A DNA stretch of 64,000 nt from Natrarchaeobaculum sulfurireducens (GTDB taxonomy: Archaea > Halobacteriota > Halobacteria > Halobacteriales > Natrialbaceae). Below the pieces are notes generated by a model that made no database searches, was not told the DNA's origin, and worked only from the letters and a program-made list of their open reading frames with translations. The stretch is taken from NCBI RefSeq assembly GCF_003430825.1, contig NZ_CP024047.1, positions 3,162,001-3,226,000 of the forward strand, in the 5' to 3' direction. Position 1 is the first letter of the stretch. The number at the start of each line of letters is the position of its first letter. The position numbers and the translations under genes are program-made. Of the stretch, positions 1 through 9,495 are shown piece after piece.

Positions 1-3
1 TGT

Positions 4-22
4 TGTCGTACGCCGTACGACA
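4..22. promoter_or_regulatory. 19-bp palindrome, possible operator
   Basis: Two perfect 9-base arms (TGTCGTACG and its complement) flank a single central base. It lies about 200 bases upstream of the MCM gene at the window edge, so the gene it might serve could be to the left. Role as a repressor site is inference only. Confidence 0.35.
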
Positions 23-191
23 GTCAGTACGCGAGCGGGAATACAGGAGACGGCGTGTTCGTCGCCCACTGTGGCGACGGCCGTCGAACGGACGGTTCGA
101 CGTGGCCCGAACTCGATCCGTTCAGTTCTCGAGAGGAGTTCTCACGGCGTGCCCAGAGCAGTCGACGACCAGTGTCGACAGGGTTTGCGAC

Positions 192-200
192 CATTTATAC
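192..200 (+). promoter_or_regulatory. TATA-like box of mcm
   Basis: The A+T-rich stretch CATTTATAC sits about 28 bases before the MCM start codon in otherwise G+C-rich DNA. The spacing fits a leaderless or nearly leaderless haloarchaeal transcript starting at the ATG, and supports the ATG at 226. Confidence 0.5.
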
Positions 201-225
201 CTGATGACGGCCGTACAACAGTGCA

Positions 226-3200
226 ATGGCGCAAGCGGGCAATTCTGAACTCGTCGACGCGTTCGAGCGGTTCTTCCGCGACTACTACGATAACGAAATC
301 AAACAGCTTGCGCAGCGATATCCGAACGAACAGCGGTCCCTGCCGGTCGACTGGCAGGACCTCTATACGTTCGATCCGAACCTCGCAGACGACTTTCTCG
401 AGCATCCCGAACAGCTCCAGCGGTACGCCGAGGAAGCCCTGCGACTGTACGACCTTCCGATCGACGTCAGCCTCGGCCAGGCACACGTCCGGGTTCGAAG
501 CCTGCCCGACTCGGAGTCGCCCGAAATCCGTGAGATCCGCGCCCGGCACATGAACAAGCTCGTCCAGGTGCGCGGAATCGTTCGCAAGGCGACCGACGTT
601 CGTCCCAAGATCGAAGAAGCCGCCTTCGAGTGCCAGCTCTGTGGCACCCTGACACGCGTCCCACAGTCGACGGGCGACTTCCAAGAGCCCCACGAGTGTC
701 AAGGCTGTGAACGACAGGGGCCCTTCCGTGTGAACTTCGATCAGTCGGAGTTCGTCGACGCCCAGAAGCTCCGCATCCAGGAGAGTCCCGAAGGGCTCAG
801 AGGCGGTGAGACGCCACAGGCACTCGACGTCCACGTCGAAGACGACATCACCGGCGAGGTGACTCCCGGCGACCACGTCTCCGCCGTGGGCGTCCTCCGA
901 CTCGAACAGCAGGGCAACCAGCAGGAAAAATCGCCGATCTTCGACTTCTACATGGAAGGGATGTCCGTCGATGTCGACGAAGAGCAGTTCGAGGACATGG
1001 ACATCACCGAGGCGGACAAACAGGAGATCGTCCGCCTCTCGGGCGACGACGGCATCTACGAGAAGATGATCGGCTCCATCGCGCCAGCGATCTTCGGCTA
1101 CGACGACGAGAAACTCGCGATGATCCTCCAGCTCTTTTCCGGCGTGACCAAACAGTTGCCCGACGGCTCGAGGATCCGTGGCGACCTGCACATGCTCCTG
1201 ATCGGTGACCCTGGTACCGGAAAGAGCCAGATGCTGGGCTACATCCAGAACATCGCACCCCGCTCGGTCTACACCTCCGGGAAGGGGTCGTCCTCGGCGG
1301 GGCTTACGGCCGCTGCGGTTCGCGACGACTTCGGCGACGGCCAGCAGTGGACCCTCGAGGCCGGCGCGCTCGTGCTCGCCGACCAGGGGATCGCTGCGGT
1401 CGACGAACTCGACAAGATGCGGTGTATTACCGGTGACTCACTGGTCCACACCGCCGATGGAATCAAACCGATCAGGGACGTCGCTCACGAAGCGATCACC
1501 GACGGGACGATCGAAGAGTTAGACAACGGCCGAACGATTCGAGAGGTCGACCTAGCTGTCTGGACGATGACAGATGACGGGGCTCTCGAGGAGCGTGACG
1601 TTCTCGCTATCCACGAATACGATGCCCCCGACGAACTCTGGGAAGTCACGGTAGAGAGCGGAGAGCGGCTAACGACGACAGCCGATCACCCGTTTTTCGT
1701 TTTGGATGGCGGAGAGAGGGCAGAACGAAACGCGGCGGAACTCGAGGTCGGGGATTGGGTGTACGTCCCTCGCACACTCCCGACCCGTCTGACCGACGGC
1801 GGTGTAAGCGCGTTATCTTCAACTGATTCCGAAACGAAACGGAACGAGTTGTCGCCAGCTCACGGGTCGATCCTGGGATACATCGCCGGTGATGGAAATA
1901 TCTTCTATGACCGGGATGAGGGAGTTTACGGGTTCAGGTTTACGAACAAAGAGCAAGAACTACTCGAGGACTTCGAAACGGCCTGTGAAGGCGCATTTGA
2001 CGCGACCGCCGTTCGCCACCCGAGCGAGCAGCGAGACGATGGCGTCGAGACGGTTCGTCTTCACCGAAAAGCGCACGTTGACGAACTTCTCGGACTGGGT
2101 GCGAACCTGGAGAACTATGACGAGAAGCGATTGCCTGAGGAGGTGACGAGAGCGCCTCGAGAGACGAAAGCCGCTTTCGCTCGCGCGCTTGCTGACTCGG
2201 AAGGCACCGTCGACGAACGAGCGGTAAAGATCCACTCTTCGAGTTACGAGCTACTGCTCGGAACGAAAATGCTGCTGCTCGAGTTCGGTATTTCGAGTCA
2301 GATCCAGACTCGAGAACGCGAAGATGGTCGTGACTTGCACGTTCTTGCGATCACGGCAAAGCGGTCTCTGGAAGCTTTCAACCGCCATATCGGTTTCACG
2401 TTGAATCGGAAGCAGCACGCGCTTGAGTCTGCCTGTGGACGGACAACGGGGACCCGGACGATTCTCGATGTCGTTCCGGAGTGCGGAGAGTTGCTCGAAC
2501 AGCTCCGTGGTGGCCTACGGTTGTATCAGTCGGAGTGTGGTCTCGAGAACGGTTCCACCTACTGTAACTTCGAAAACGAGGACGCAAACACGTCACTGCG
2601 TCTGGCGACGACAATTCTCGAAACGTTCGAAGAGCGAAAAGCGGAGGCTGTGGCCCATCACGACGAACTCAGCACTGAGACATCGTGGGAACGACTCGAT
2701 GAACTCCGTCAACGGTACCACATCTCACAGCGTGAATTGGCGGTAGGGATGTCCCTTTCCCAGCAGCAACTGTCTGCTAAATGGGGTTTCGATTCAGACC
2801 ACAGAGCAAAAGTTCGCCAACGGTTACGAAAGTTGTTAGAGACGCCATCTACGGTGGACCTGACTCCACTTCGTGAACTCGTCGATGGCGACGTGAAGTG
2901 GCGGCGGGTTACGTCTATCGAACGGATTGACTCTAGAGAACACGTCGACGGCCGAATAGCAGTCCTCGAAGAACAGTTAGCCGATGAATTAGAAGTGACG
3001 GATACAGACGGGATCAGAGAACGGGCCAAGGAGGTGCTCAGCAACCCAGTCCGCAACTCTGAGACCTGGTACGAACTCCGTGAGCAACTCGAGACGTACG
3101 GAATTTCCTTCCAGCAGGTGGCAACGAAGATGGACGTTGCTGGCTCGACTGTTTCGAGGTGGTTCTCCGGGACCGTCGATGTTGGCAACTTCGATGAGGT

Positions 3201-4257
3201 TAGTCGCGTTTGTAACGAACTACTCGCTGAAAAACGACGACGCATCGCTGACCTCCTCGAAGAGATCGAGCGCAGGGGTCGACCTCGGGTGTACGATCTC
3301 ACCGTCGAGGGAACGCATAACTTCCTCGCAAACGGCATGATCGTCCACAACTCAGAAGACCGCTCGGCCATGCACGAAGCCCTCGAGCAACAGAAGATCT
3401 CCGTCTCGAAAGCCGGCATCAACGCAACGCTCAAGTCCCGCTGTTCGCTGCTGGGTGCGGCGAACCCCAAGTACGGCCGCTTCGACCAGTACGAGCCGAT
3501 CGGCGAGCAGATCGACTTAGAGCCCGCGCTCATCTCGCGGTTCGATCTCATCTTCACGGTCACCGACCAGCCGGACGAACAGAAAGACCGCGACCTCGCA
3601 GAGCACATCATCAACACGAACTACGCGGGGGAGCTGACGACTCAGCAACGCGAAATGACTTCTCTCGAGGTCAGCACCGACGAGATCGAAGAGATGACCG
3701 AGAAGGTCGATCCGGTGATCGACGCCGAGTTGCTCAGAAAGTACATCGCCTACGCGAAGCAAAACTGCCATCCGCGGATGACCCAGGAGGCTCGCGAGGC
3801 GATCCGTGATTTCTACGTCGACCTCCGCTCGAAAGGCTCCGACGAAGACGCCCCGGTGCCCGTAACCGCACGGAAACTCGAGGGGCTGGTCCGGCTCTCG
3901 GAGGCGAGCGCACGGGTGCGGCTGTCCGATACGGTCGAACTCGAGGACGCCGAGCGCGTGATCGAGATCGTCCGGTCGTGTCTTCAGGACATCGGCGTCG
4001 ATCCGGAAACCGGTGAGTTCGACGCGGACATCGTCGAGGCGGGGACGTCGAAATCACAGCGCGACCGAATCAAGAACGTCAAGGGACTCATCAGCGACGT
4101 CGAAGAGGAGTACGACGAGGGAGCACCGGTTGACATCGTCCTCGAGCGCGCCGCAGAGATCGGCATGGACCAGTCGAAAGCCGAACACGAGATCGAGAAG
4201 CTCAAACAGAAAGGCGAGGTGTACGAGCCGAGTACGGACAACCTGCGGACGACCTGA
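226..4257 (+). CDS. mcm: Replicative DNA helicase MCM with an in-frame intein
   Basis: This is the archaeal minichromosome maintenance helicase, which unwinds DNA ahead of the replisome as a hexameric AAA+ ring. The 1343-residue product is far longer than the usual ~700 because a 643-residue intein interrupts it. In order: N-terminal OB/zinc region with cysteines at 136, 139, 158 and 161; Walker A GDPGTGKS at 327-334; Walker B ending DELDKM at 393-398; intein 400-1042; then the resumed extein beginning SEDRSAMHEAL, arginine finger SRFD near 1105, and a C-terminal winged helix. Removing the intein restores an uninterrupted helicase of about 700 residues. The start is the ATG preceded by a TATA-like box at leaderless spacing. 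Confidence 0.97.
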   Translation: MAQAGNSELVDAFERFFRDYYDNEIKQLAQRYPNEQRSLPVDWQDLYTFDPNLADDFLEHPEQLQRYAEEALRLYDLPIDVSLGQAHVRVRSLPDSESPEIREIRARHMNKLVQVRGIVRKATDVRPKIEEAAFECQLCGTLTRVPQSTGDFQEPHECQGCERQGPFRVNFDQSEFVDAQKLRIQESPEGLRGGETPQALDVHVEDDITGEVTPGDHVSAVGVLRLEQQGNQQEKSPIFDFYMEGMSVDVDEEQFEDMDITEADKQEIVRLSGDDGIYEKMIGSIAPAIFGYDDEKLAMILQLFSGVTKQLPDGSRIRGDLHMLLIGDPGTGKSQMLGYIQNIAPRSVYTSGKGSSSAGLTAAAVRDDFGDGQQWTLEAGALVLADQGIAAVDELDKMRCITGDSLVHTADGIKPIRDVAHEAITDGTIEELDNGRTIREVDLAVWTMTDDGALEERDVLAIHEYDAPDELWEVTVESGERLTTTADHPFFVLDGGERAERNAAELEVGDWVYVPRTLPTRLTDGGVSALSSTDSETKRNELSPAHGSILGYIAGDGNIFYDRDEGVYGFRFTNKEQELLEDFETACEGAFDATAVRHPSEQRDDGVETVRLHRKAHVDELLGLGANLENYDEKRLPEEVTRAPRETKAAFARALADSEGTVDERAVKIHSSSYELLLGTKMLLLEFGISSQIQTREREDGRDLHVLAITAKRSLEAFNRHIGFTLNRKQHALESACGRTTGTRTILDVVPECGELLEQLRGGLRLYQSECGLENGSTYCNFENEDANTSLRLATTILETFEERKAEAVAHHDELSTETSWERLDELRQRYHISQRELAVGMSLSQQQLSAKWGFDSDHRAKVRQRLRKLLETPSTVDLTPLRELVDGDVKWRRVTSIERIDSREHVDGRIAVLEEQLADELEVTDTDGIRERAKEVLSNPVRNSETWYELREQLETYGISFQQVATKMDVAGSTVSRWFSGTVDVGNFDEVSRVCNELLAEKRRRIADLLEEIERRGRPRVYDLTVEGTHNFLANGMIVHNSEDRSAMHEALEQQKISVSKAGINATLKSRCSLLGAANPKYGRFDQYEPIGEQIDLEPALISRFDLIFTVTDQPDEQKDRDLAEHIINTNYAGELTTQQREMTSLEVSTDEIEEMTEKVDPVIDAELLRKYIAYAKQNCHPRMTQEAREAIRDFYVDLRSKGSDEDAPVPVTARKLEGLVRLSEASARVRLSDTVELEDAERVIEIVRSCLQDIGVDPETGEFDADIVEAGTSKSQRDRIKNVKGLISDVEEEYDEGAPVDIVLERAAEIGMDQSKAEHEIEKLKQKGEVYEPSTDNLRTT
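1423..3351 (+). other. MCM intein with LAGLIDADG homing endonuclease and two HTH-like segments
   Basis: Protein-splicing element spanning MCM residues 400-1042. The first residue is Cys (CITGDS), block B contains TTADHPF, and the end is VHN followed by Ser, so all classical splicing residues are present. Two dodecapeptide-type endonuclease motifs are visible, LGYIAGDG near 550 and ARALADSEGTV near 652. Two helix-turn-helix-like stretches follow (about 824-855 and 948-985, the latter with GSTVSRWFSG). The insertion lies directly after the Walker B motif, a strongly conserved site typical for inteins. Its codon usage is visibly more A+T-rich than the flanking extein, suggesting separate ancestry. 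Confidence 0.93.
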
Positions 4258-4352
4258 ACGACCGCCACGAGACCTATCAAGACGGTTCTCGGAAGGAGCG
4301 GAAAATACCGACGACGGTACAGTGTCGCAGTCGAGGGTGTACCGACGATCGT

Positions 4353-5255
4353 TCAGGAGAGGTCTCGCAGCGTCTCGACCGTCGATCGGATGGTCACTGT
4401 CGCGACCCCGGCAACCTCGGCAGCGGCAGCCTGCGTCAGCGTCGGCCACTCTTCGCGTTCACTGGCGGCCTGATACAGACAGGCTGCGGCGACGCCGCTC
4501 GGGTTTCGTCCGCCGAGGCGACCGGCCTCGAGTAACGCAGTGGCGTGTTCGTGAGCACGGTGTTCGACGGCGGTTCCGACCTCGAGTTTGGAGGCGTATC
4601 GCGGAAGGTACTGCGTCGGATCGATGGGGCCGGTCTGGAGACCGAGGTCGCGGTTGACGGCGTCGTAGGCGACTTTCAGTTCGTTCTCGTCGGCGCGGGC
4701 GACGACGACGATCTCGTCGACGGTACGCGGAGTCGACTGGGTCCGACACGTCGCGTAGATGGCGGCGGCCGCAAACCCCTCGATCGACCGTCCCTGGAGC
4801 AAGCCTTCCGACTGGGCCGACTCGAACAGGGAACACGCCTGTTCCTGTAGCGACTTGGGGAGCGAAAGCGACGATGCGATCCGACCGATCTCGGTAAAGC
4901 CGTACACCTGATTGCGCTCTGCTTTCGAGGAGATTCGAGTGCGATTATGTTCACGTCGAAGTCTGGCGATCTGGCGGCGCTTTCGGCCGGTTACCCTGAC
5001 CTCGTAGTTCGTCCCCGAACCGGTTCCATATCCGATCTCGGTCGACAGCCCTCGGTCGTGTCGAGAGCGCGTGAGCGGTGCACCCGTGCGCCGGCGCTCG
5101 GTCTCCTCGTCGTCGAACGATCGCCACTCGGGACCACGGTCGATCGCGGCTTCGCCATCGACGAGTCCGCACTTCTCACAGACCATCTCGGTCCCTGTTC
5201 GTCGTACTCTCCCGTTACATTCCGGGCAGGCTACAGACCAGTCCATCTCCACCAT
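4353..5255 (-). CDS. tfb: Transcription initiation factor IIB (TFB)
   Basis: Archaeal TFB bridges TBP at the TATA/BRE and RNA polymerase. The 300-residue length is typical. The N-terminus has a zinc ribbon with cysteines at 10, 13, 26 and 29, followed by a B-finger/linker and two cyclin-like repeats (roughly 100-195 and 200-300, the second with GRLGGRNPSGVAAACLY). Haloarchaea carry several TFB paralogues with different promoter or stress specificities, and which one this is cannot be told from sequence alone. It is convergent with mcm and divergent from the DUF2071 gene. An internal ATG three codons on (MDWSV) is an alternative start. Confidence 0.95.
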   Translation of the reverse strand: MVEMDWSVACPECNGRVRRTGTEMVCEKCGLVDGEAAIDRGPEWRSFDDEETERRRTGAPLTRSRHDRGLSTEIGYGTGSGTNYEVRVTGRKRRQIARLRREHNRTRISSKAERNQVYGFTEIGRIASSLSLPKSLQEQACSLFESAQSEGLLQGRSIEGFAAAAIYATCRTQSTPRTVDEIVVVARADENELKVAYDAVNRDLGLQTGPIDPTQYLPRYASKLEVGTAVEHRAHEHATALLEAGRLGGRNPSGVAAACLYQAASEREEWPTLTQAAAAEVAGVATVTIRSTVETLRDLS

Positions 5256-5291
5256 TGGTGATAACTACCTAACACAACATCGATCGTGATT

Positions 5292-5300
5292 GTATTTAAA
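5292..5300 (-). promoter_or_regulatory. TATA-like box of tfb
   Basis: On the minus strand the sequence reads TTTAAATAC, about 37 bases before the TFB start. The short sequence ATTGGTGAT occurs on both sides of it (5254-5262 and 5303-5311), which could mark a repeated regulator site. That last point is speculative. Confidence 0.5.
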
Positions 5301-5529
5301 CTATTGGTGATGGAAATAACCTTCGGTGAGACAGTTCTAGTGTCGACCGGCAAGGGTGGACCCGGAGTGGTCGAGTGACCCGATTCAGTCGTCGAACCCG
5401 TCGACATATCCCGGGGAAGACAGAGGTCCTCATTCGGATGGGTCAACAACCACCGTATTTGACAGCCAGCTATCCGCTTTATGCGTGTGCTCGAGGTAGG
5501 ACGCGACAGCGATTTCGGTGACCCTAGCA

Positions 5530-6285
5530 ATGACCGAGCAACGAACGGATCCCTACCAGTGGCGAGTTCCCGACGGCGCATCACCAACTGCACCCCACAT
5601 CGCGTCGATGACCTGGCGAGATGGCCTGTTCGCACACTGGCCGATCGAGCCCGATGCCTTGCGACCACACGTTCCGCGGGCGCTCACGCTCGAGACGAGA
5701 GACGGATCGGCGTGGGTGAGCGTGTTGCCGTTCGTCCTCGTCAACGCAGGCCTTCGCGGCACGCCGTCGGTCACCAGGCTGGCGTTTCCCGAACTCGACG
5801 TCAGAACGTACGTCCGCTACCGGGGCGACCCTGGCCTGTTTTTCTTCAGCATCGACGTTGGGAACTCGCTGGTCGCCGGGACCGTAGCCCGGACGACGCG
5901 TCTGCCAGTACAGTACGCCCGCATGCGCGTCGGTTCGGGCGGGGAAGGAGTCGGCTTTTCGAGCACCCGAGACGCCCGACCGTTCGAGAGGGACGCCCTC
6001 GCCCGGTTCGAAGCGACGTACGAACCAGTCGACGACAGCGTCCAGCCCGAACCCGGAACACTCGAGCACTGGCTCGTCGAACGGCGACGGTTCTACGCGC
6101 CGACGGACGGTGGGTTACTGGCCGGCGAGTTCGCCCACGATCCGTGGCCGCTCCAGCCGGCCGACGTGACGATTCACGAGAACACGATGTTCGAGGCCAA
6201 CGGGTTGCCAACGCCCATCGAGGAGCCGATCGTTCACTACTGCGGAGAACTCGAGATGACAGGATCGATCCCACGTCGCGTCTGA
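5530..6285 (+). CDS. DUF2071 (YqjF-type) protein
   Basis: The protein is about 251 residues with the hallmarks of the DUF2071/YqjF family, which adopts an acetoacetate-decarboxylase-like barrel: an early TWRDGLFAHWP segment, VSVLPFVLVNAGLRG, then LDVRTYVRYRGDPGLFFFSIDV. Biochemical function of the family is not established, and no signal peptide or membrane segment is visible. An upstream GTG at 5518 would add four residues; I prefer the ATG at 5530. It is a single gene convergent with the ornithine cyclodeaminase-like gene. Confidence 0.85.
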   Translation: MTEQRTDPYQWRVPDGASPTAPHIASMTWRDGLFAHWPIEPDALRPHVPRALTLETRDGSAWVSVLPFVLVNAGLRGTPSVTRLAFPELDVRTYVRYRGDPGLFFFSIDVGNSLVAGTVARTTRLPVQYARMRVGSGGEGVGFSSTRDARPFERDALARFEATYEPVDDSVQPEPGTLEHWLVERRRFYAPTDGGLLAGEFAHDPWPLQPADVTIHENTMFEANGLPTPIEEPIVHYCGELEMTGSIPRRV

Positions 6286-6345
6286 GGCAACTGGTTTTCG
6301 GTAGCTCGGGTCGTCGAGAAGGAACTCGAGTCGACCCCGACGTCG

Positions 6346-7344
6346 TTAGTTCGACTTGTCGACCCCGACGAGATCGTACGGCTGGCCAGCGTCGCCTGCC
6401 ATCGCCCGTTCGTAGACGACGTGGGCGGTGGCGACGTCCTGGATCGCGAGGCCAGTCGAGTCGAAGACGGTGACGCCGGTGTCGTCGACTCGACCGTCTG
6501 TCGCCCCGACGACGAGTTCGCCGATTTCGGCGTCGATATCGACATCGGTGAGCGTGCCGTCGTGGTACGGGACGTTGATCTCGCCGGAGTGTGTACACTG
6601 TTCGTGGTCGTCGATGACGATCGTCGCGGCCTCGAGGAGGGCGTCGGTTAGTTCGTGTTTGCCCTCGGCGTCAGCACCGATCGCGTTGACGTGGGTATGC
6701 TCGGCGACGTCGTCGAGGTCGACGATCGGGTCTCTGACGGGAGTCACCGTCGAGAGGACGTCGCAGTGGCCTGCCTCGGAGATCGAACCTGCACGGACGT
6801 CGAATCGGTCGCCGAAGGCGTCGACGAACCGATCGATACGCGACTCATCCATATCCGCGACGACGACGTCTTCGATCGGTCGGACCTCGCTGATCGCCTC
6901 GAGTTGCGTGTACGACTGGACGCCCGCGCCGACGATCCCCAGACTCGAGGCGTCTTCGACGGCGAGATACTCCGTGGCGACCGCTGCGGCCGCGCCCGTC
7001 CGTTTCATCGTCAGCGCCGTCCCGTCCATGATCGCGAGCGGGAACGCGGTCACGGGGTCGGAGTAGATCATGGTCCCCAGCACCGTCGGCAGGTCGTGAT
7101 CGTCGGGATTGTCCGGGTGGACGTTTACCCATTTGATCCCCGCGGCGTCCCACTCACCCGTATCGAGATACGCGGGCATCGACCGGAAGTCGCCGTTGTA
7201 CTGTGGCAGATCGATATACGATTTCGCTGGCATCTGCGTATCGCCACGTTCGAACGCCCCGAAGGCCAGTTCCACCGCGTCGATTACCTTGGTCATCTCT
7301 GCGTTCTCGTCGACGTCCGAACTCCCCAGTAGAAGCGTGTTCAT
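6346..7344 (-). CDS. Ornithine cyclodeaminase / alanine dehydrogenase family protein
   Basis: NAD(P)-dependent enzyme of the OCD/mu-crystallin family, which acts on small amino or imino acids (ornithine to proline, alanine/pyruvate, or ketimine reduction). The 332-residue protein shows the substrate-binding TLTMKRTGAAAAVATEYLA segment and a Rossmann glycine motif LGIVGAGVQSYTQ followed by VVVADMDESR. The substrate cannot be assigned; archaeal members of this family include alanine dehydrogenases. An in-frame upstream extension exists, but the ATG at 7344 begins the conserved sequence and has a TTTTA box about 26 bases upstream, fitting a leaderless transcript. Confidence 0.88.
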   Translation of the reverse strand: MNTLLLGSSDVDENAEMTKVIDAVELAFGAFERGDTQMPAKSYIDLPQYNGDFRSMPAYLDTGEWDAAGIKWVNVHPDNPDDHDLPTVLGTMIYSDPVTAFPLAIMDGTALTMKRTGAAAAVATEYLAVEDASSLGIVGAGVQSYTQLEAISEVRPIEDVVVADMDESRIDRFVDAFGDRFDVRAGSISEAGHCDVLSTVTPVRDPIVDLDDVAEHTHVNAIGADAEGKHELTDALLEAATIVIDDHEQCTHSGEINVPYHDGTLTDVDIDAEIGELVVGATDGRVDDTGVTVFDSTGLAIQDVATAHVVYERAMAGDAGQPYDLVGVDKSN

Positions 7345-7456
7345 ACCGGCGAGTATTGAGACGAGCGACTTAAAATGATGTACCCTTCCATACGCGGTTC
7401 GTGTCGGTGAGACTGTCAGACACGTCACCGATTCGAGTAGAGGGAGTCTCAACGGT

Positions 7457-7542
7457 GTATAGTAGCAACGGCACCGGTTTGCACACTGATCGCCGATCCG
7501 TCTGGCGAGCAGGTGCGCACTGACGTGCAGTGGCTACTATAG
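7457..7542. repeat. 86-bp dispersed hairpin repeat, copy 1
   Basis: Terminal inverted arms TATAGTAGC / GCTACTATA bound the unit. Internally there are small stem-loops, CACTG-CACGT-CAGTG and TCGCC...GGCGA. A second copy of the same 86-base length and roughly 86% identity lies inverted at 44330-44415. The remainder of the 7345-7628 intergenic region holds the promoter of the preceding gene and no visible gene. Likely a MITE or REP-like element; I do not recognise a named family. Confidence 0.75.
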
Positions 7543-7628
7543 GTGGCACCGAAAAAAAACGTCCAGCAGTGGGCGCTTTGCTCCCGCGCTACTCCGCGGT
7601 TGGGTGGACGTACGTCGTTCCCCCTCGG

Positions 7629-9299
7629 TTACATCATGCCGCCCATGCCGCCGCCCATACCGCCCATGCCGCCACCCATGCCGCCGCCGGCGGGCATGTC
7701 TTCGTCATCGTCGTCGTCGGCAACGGCGAGGTCGCCAGCGGCGATGACGTCGTCGATGCGCAGCAGCATGACGGCCGCCTCGGTGGCGGATTCGATGGCC
7801 TGAGTCTTCACGCGCAGTGGCTCGTAGACGCCTTCCTCGGCCATGTCGATGGTGTCGCCGGTGTAGGCGTCCAGTCCTGCGGCTTCGTTGCCGCCGTCGT
7901 GGTCGGCACGGAGCTCGACGAGCGAGTCGATGGGGTCCAGCCCGGCGTTCTCGGCCAGCGTGCGGGGGATGACCTCGAGGGCGTCGGCGAACGCCTCGAC
8001 GGCGAGCTGTTCGCGGCCGCCGACGGAGTCAGCGTAGTCGCGCAGGGCAAGCGAGAGTTCGACTTCGGGCGCGCCGCCGCCGGCGAGCACCTTGCCGTCC
8101 TCGATGGTCGTGCGGACGACGCCAAGCGAGTCCTCGATGGCGCGGTCGACCTCGTCGATGACGTGCTCGGTGCCACCGCGGAGGATGAGCGTGACGGCCT
8201 TGGCGTCCTCGACGTCCTCGACGAAGATGCGCTGGTCGCCCGCGATGTCCTTCTGGGCGACGCTGCCGGCGAAGCCGAGGTGGTCTTCGGTCAGGTCGTC
8301 GACCGAGGAGACGGGACGGGCACCCGTCGAGCGAGCCAGCTGCGTCTGGTCGCTGGATTTGACGCGGCGGACCGCGATGATGCCCTCCTGGGCGAGGTAG
8401 TGCTGGGCCATGTCGTCGATACCGCCGTCGACGAAGACGACGTCAGCGCCGACGTCGGCGATCGTCTCGGCCATCTCACGCAGCTGAGCCTCTTCCTGTT
8501 CAAGGAACTGCTCGAGCTGGGCTGGGTCGGTGACGTTGACTTCAGCGTCGATCTCGGTCTCTTTGATCTCGAGGGCGCCGTCGATGATGGCGACGTTTGC
8601 GTCCTCGGCGAAGTACGGCATGTTCTCGGAGACGCGCTCTTTGTCGACGATGACGCCTTCGACGAGTTCGGAGTTCTCGATGGAGCCACCGACGACCTTC
8701 TCGATGCTGACGTTGTCCGTGTCGATGCCGTCCTCGTCGGCGACTGCCTGAACGGCTTCGACGACGAGGTCCGAAAGCAGGTCACGGGCGCTCTCTGCAC
8801 CTTTGCCGGTCATCGCCGTAGCGGCGATCTTGTGGAGGATCTCGTCGTCGTCGGCTTCGACGTCGATGGCGATCTCCTCGAGCGCGTTGCGGGCTTCTTC
8901 GGCGGCCTGGCGATAGCCCTGTGCGAGCGTGGTTGCGTGGATGTCCTGCTCTAGAAGCTCTTCGGCCTGGCTGAGGAGTTCGCCGGCGATGACGACGGCG
9001 CTCGTGGTGCCGTCACCGACTTCGTCTTCCTGGGTCTCGGCGACTTCGACGATCATGTCAGCTGCCGGGTGGTCGATCTCCATCTCCGAGAGGAGCGTGA
9101 CACCGTCGTTCGTCACGATGACGTTGCCCGACGAGTCGACGAGCATCTTGTCCATCCCTTTCGGGCCGAGGGTGGTGCGTACCGATTCGGCGACGGCCTT
9201 GCCGGCCTGGACGTTCATCGACTGTGCGTCTTTTCCGGAGGTTCGCTGGCTGTCATCCGAGAGAACGATGAGAGGCTGGTTGCCCATCTGTTGTGCCAT
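7629..9299 (-). CDS. Thermosome subunit (group II chaperonin)
   Basis: Subunit of the archaeal group II chaperonin (Cpn60/TCP-1), the ATP-driven double-ring folding machine of the cytoplasm. At 556 residues it is full length. Visible signatures include the N-terminal [15 protein letters not shown], the nucleotide-binding GPKGMDKML and GDGTTSAVV segments, and the apical and intermediate domains. The C-terminus is an Asp-rich stretch followed by a GGM-repeat tail, typical of haloarchaeal thermosomes. Haloarchaea encode two or three paralogues (thsA/B/C or cct1-3); I cannot say which this is. The promoter has a clear TATA box and expression is expected to be heat-inducible by analogy. Confidence 0.97.
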   Translation of the reverse strand: MAQQMGNQPLIVLSDDSQRTSGKDAQSMNVQAGKAVAESVRTTLGPKGMDKMLVDSSGNVIVTNDGVTLLSEMEIDHPAADMIVEVAETQEDEVGDGTTSAVVIAGELLSQAEELLEQDIHATTLAQGYRQAAEEARNALEEIAIDVEADDDEILHKIAATAMTGKGAESARDLLSDLVVEAVQAVADEDGIDTDNVSIEKVVGGSIENSELVEGVIVDKERVSENMPYFAEDANVAIIDGALEIKETEIDAEVNVTDPAQLEQFLEQEEAQLREMAETIADVGADVVFVDGGIDDMAQHYLAQEGIIAVRRVKSSDQTQLARSTGARPVSSVDDLTEDHLGFAGSVAQKDIAGDQRIFVEDVEDAKAVTLILRGGTEHVIDEVDRAIEDSLGVVRTTIEDGKVLAGGGAPEVELSLALRDYADSVGGREQLAVEAFADALEVIPRTLAENAGLDPIDSLVELRADHDGGNEAAGLDAYTGDTIDMAEEGVYEPLRVKTQAIESATEAAVMLLRIDDVIAAGDLAVADDDDDEDMPAGGGMGGGMGGMGGGMGGMM

Positions 9300-9322
9300 A
9301 GTCAGAGGAAACGTTGTTTGTT

Positions 9323-9337
9323 ATTCTATAAAAGCGT
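9323..9337 (-). promoter_or_regulatory. TATA-like box of the thermosome gene
   Basis: On the minus strand the sequence CTTTTATAGAATAAC lies about 25-37 bases upstream of the ATG at 9299. This gives a very short or absent leader. Confidence 0.55.
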
Positions 9338-9495
9338 TTTGGATGTGGGAGACGGCAAAACCGCCAGCAGAGAGCGATAAGGTGACAAGGGACAATCGAC
9401 GAGAGAACCAAGGCATACGGCCGGATGCCTTCGACAACGGCCGGAAGCCGAACCGGAGGCGTGCGTGAAAACGACGGACTGGACGAGCGGCTGGG

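Noticed and set aside
7629-7760. Tandem nucleotide repeat encoding GGM
   Set aside because: It is the normal C-terminal tail of haloarchaeal thermosomes, not an independent repeat element.
7530-8954. A 474-codon open frame antisense to the thermosome
   Set aside because: Coding shadow of an unmistakable chaperonin; composition is Val/Asp-heavy with no motif.
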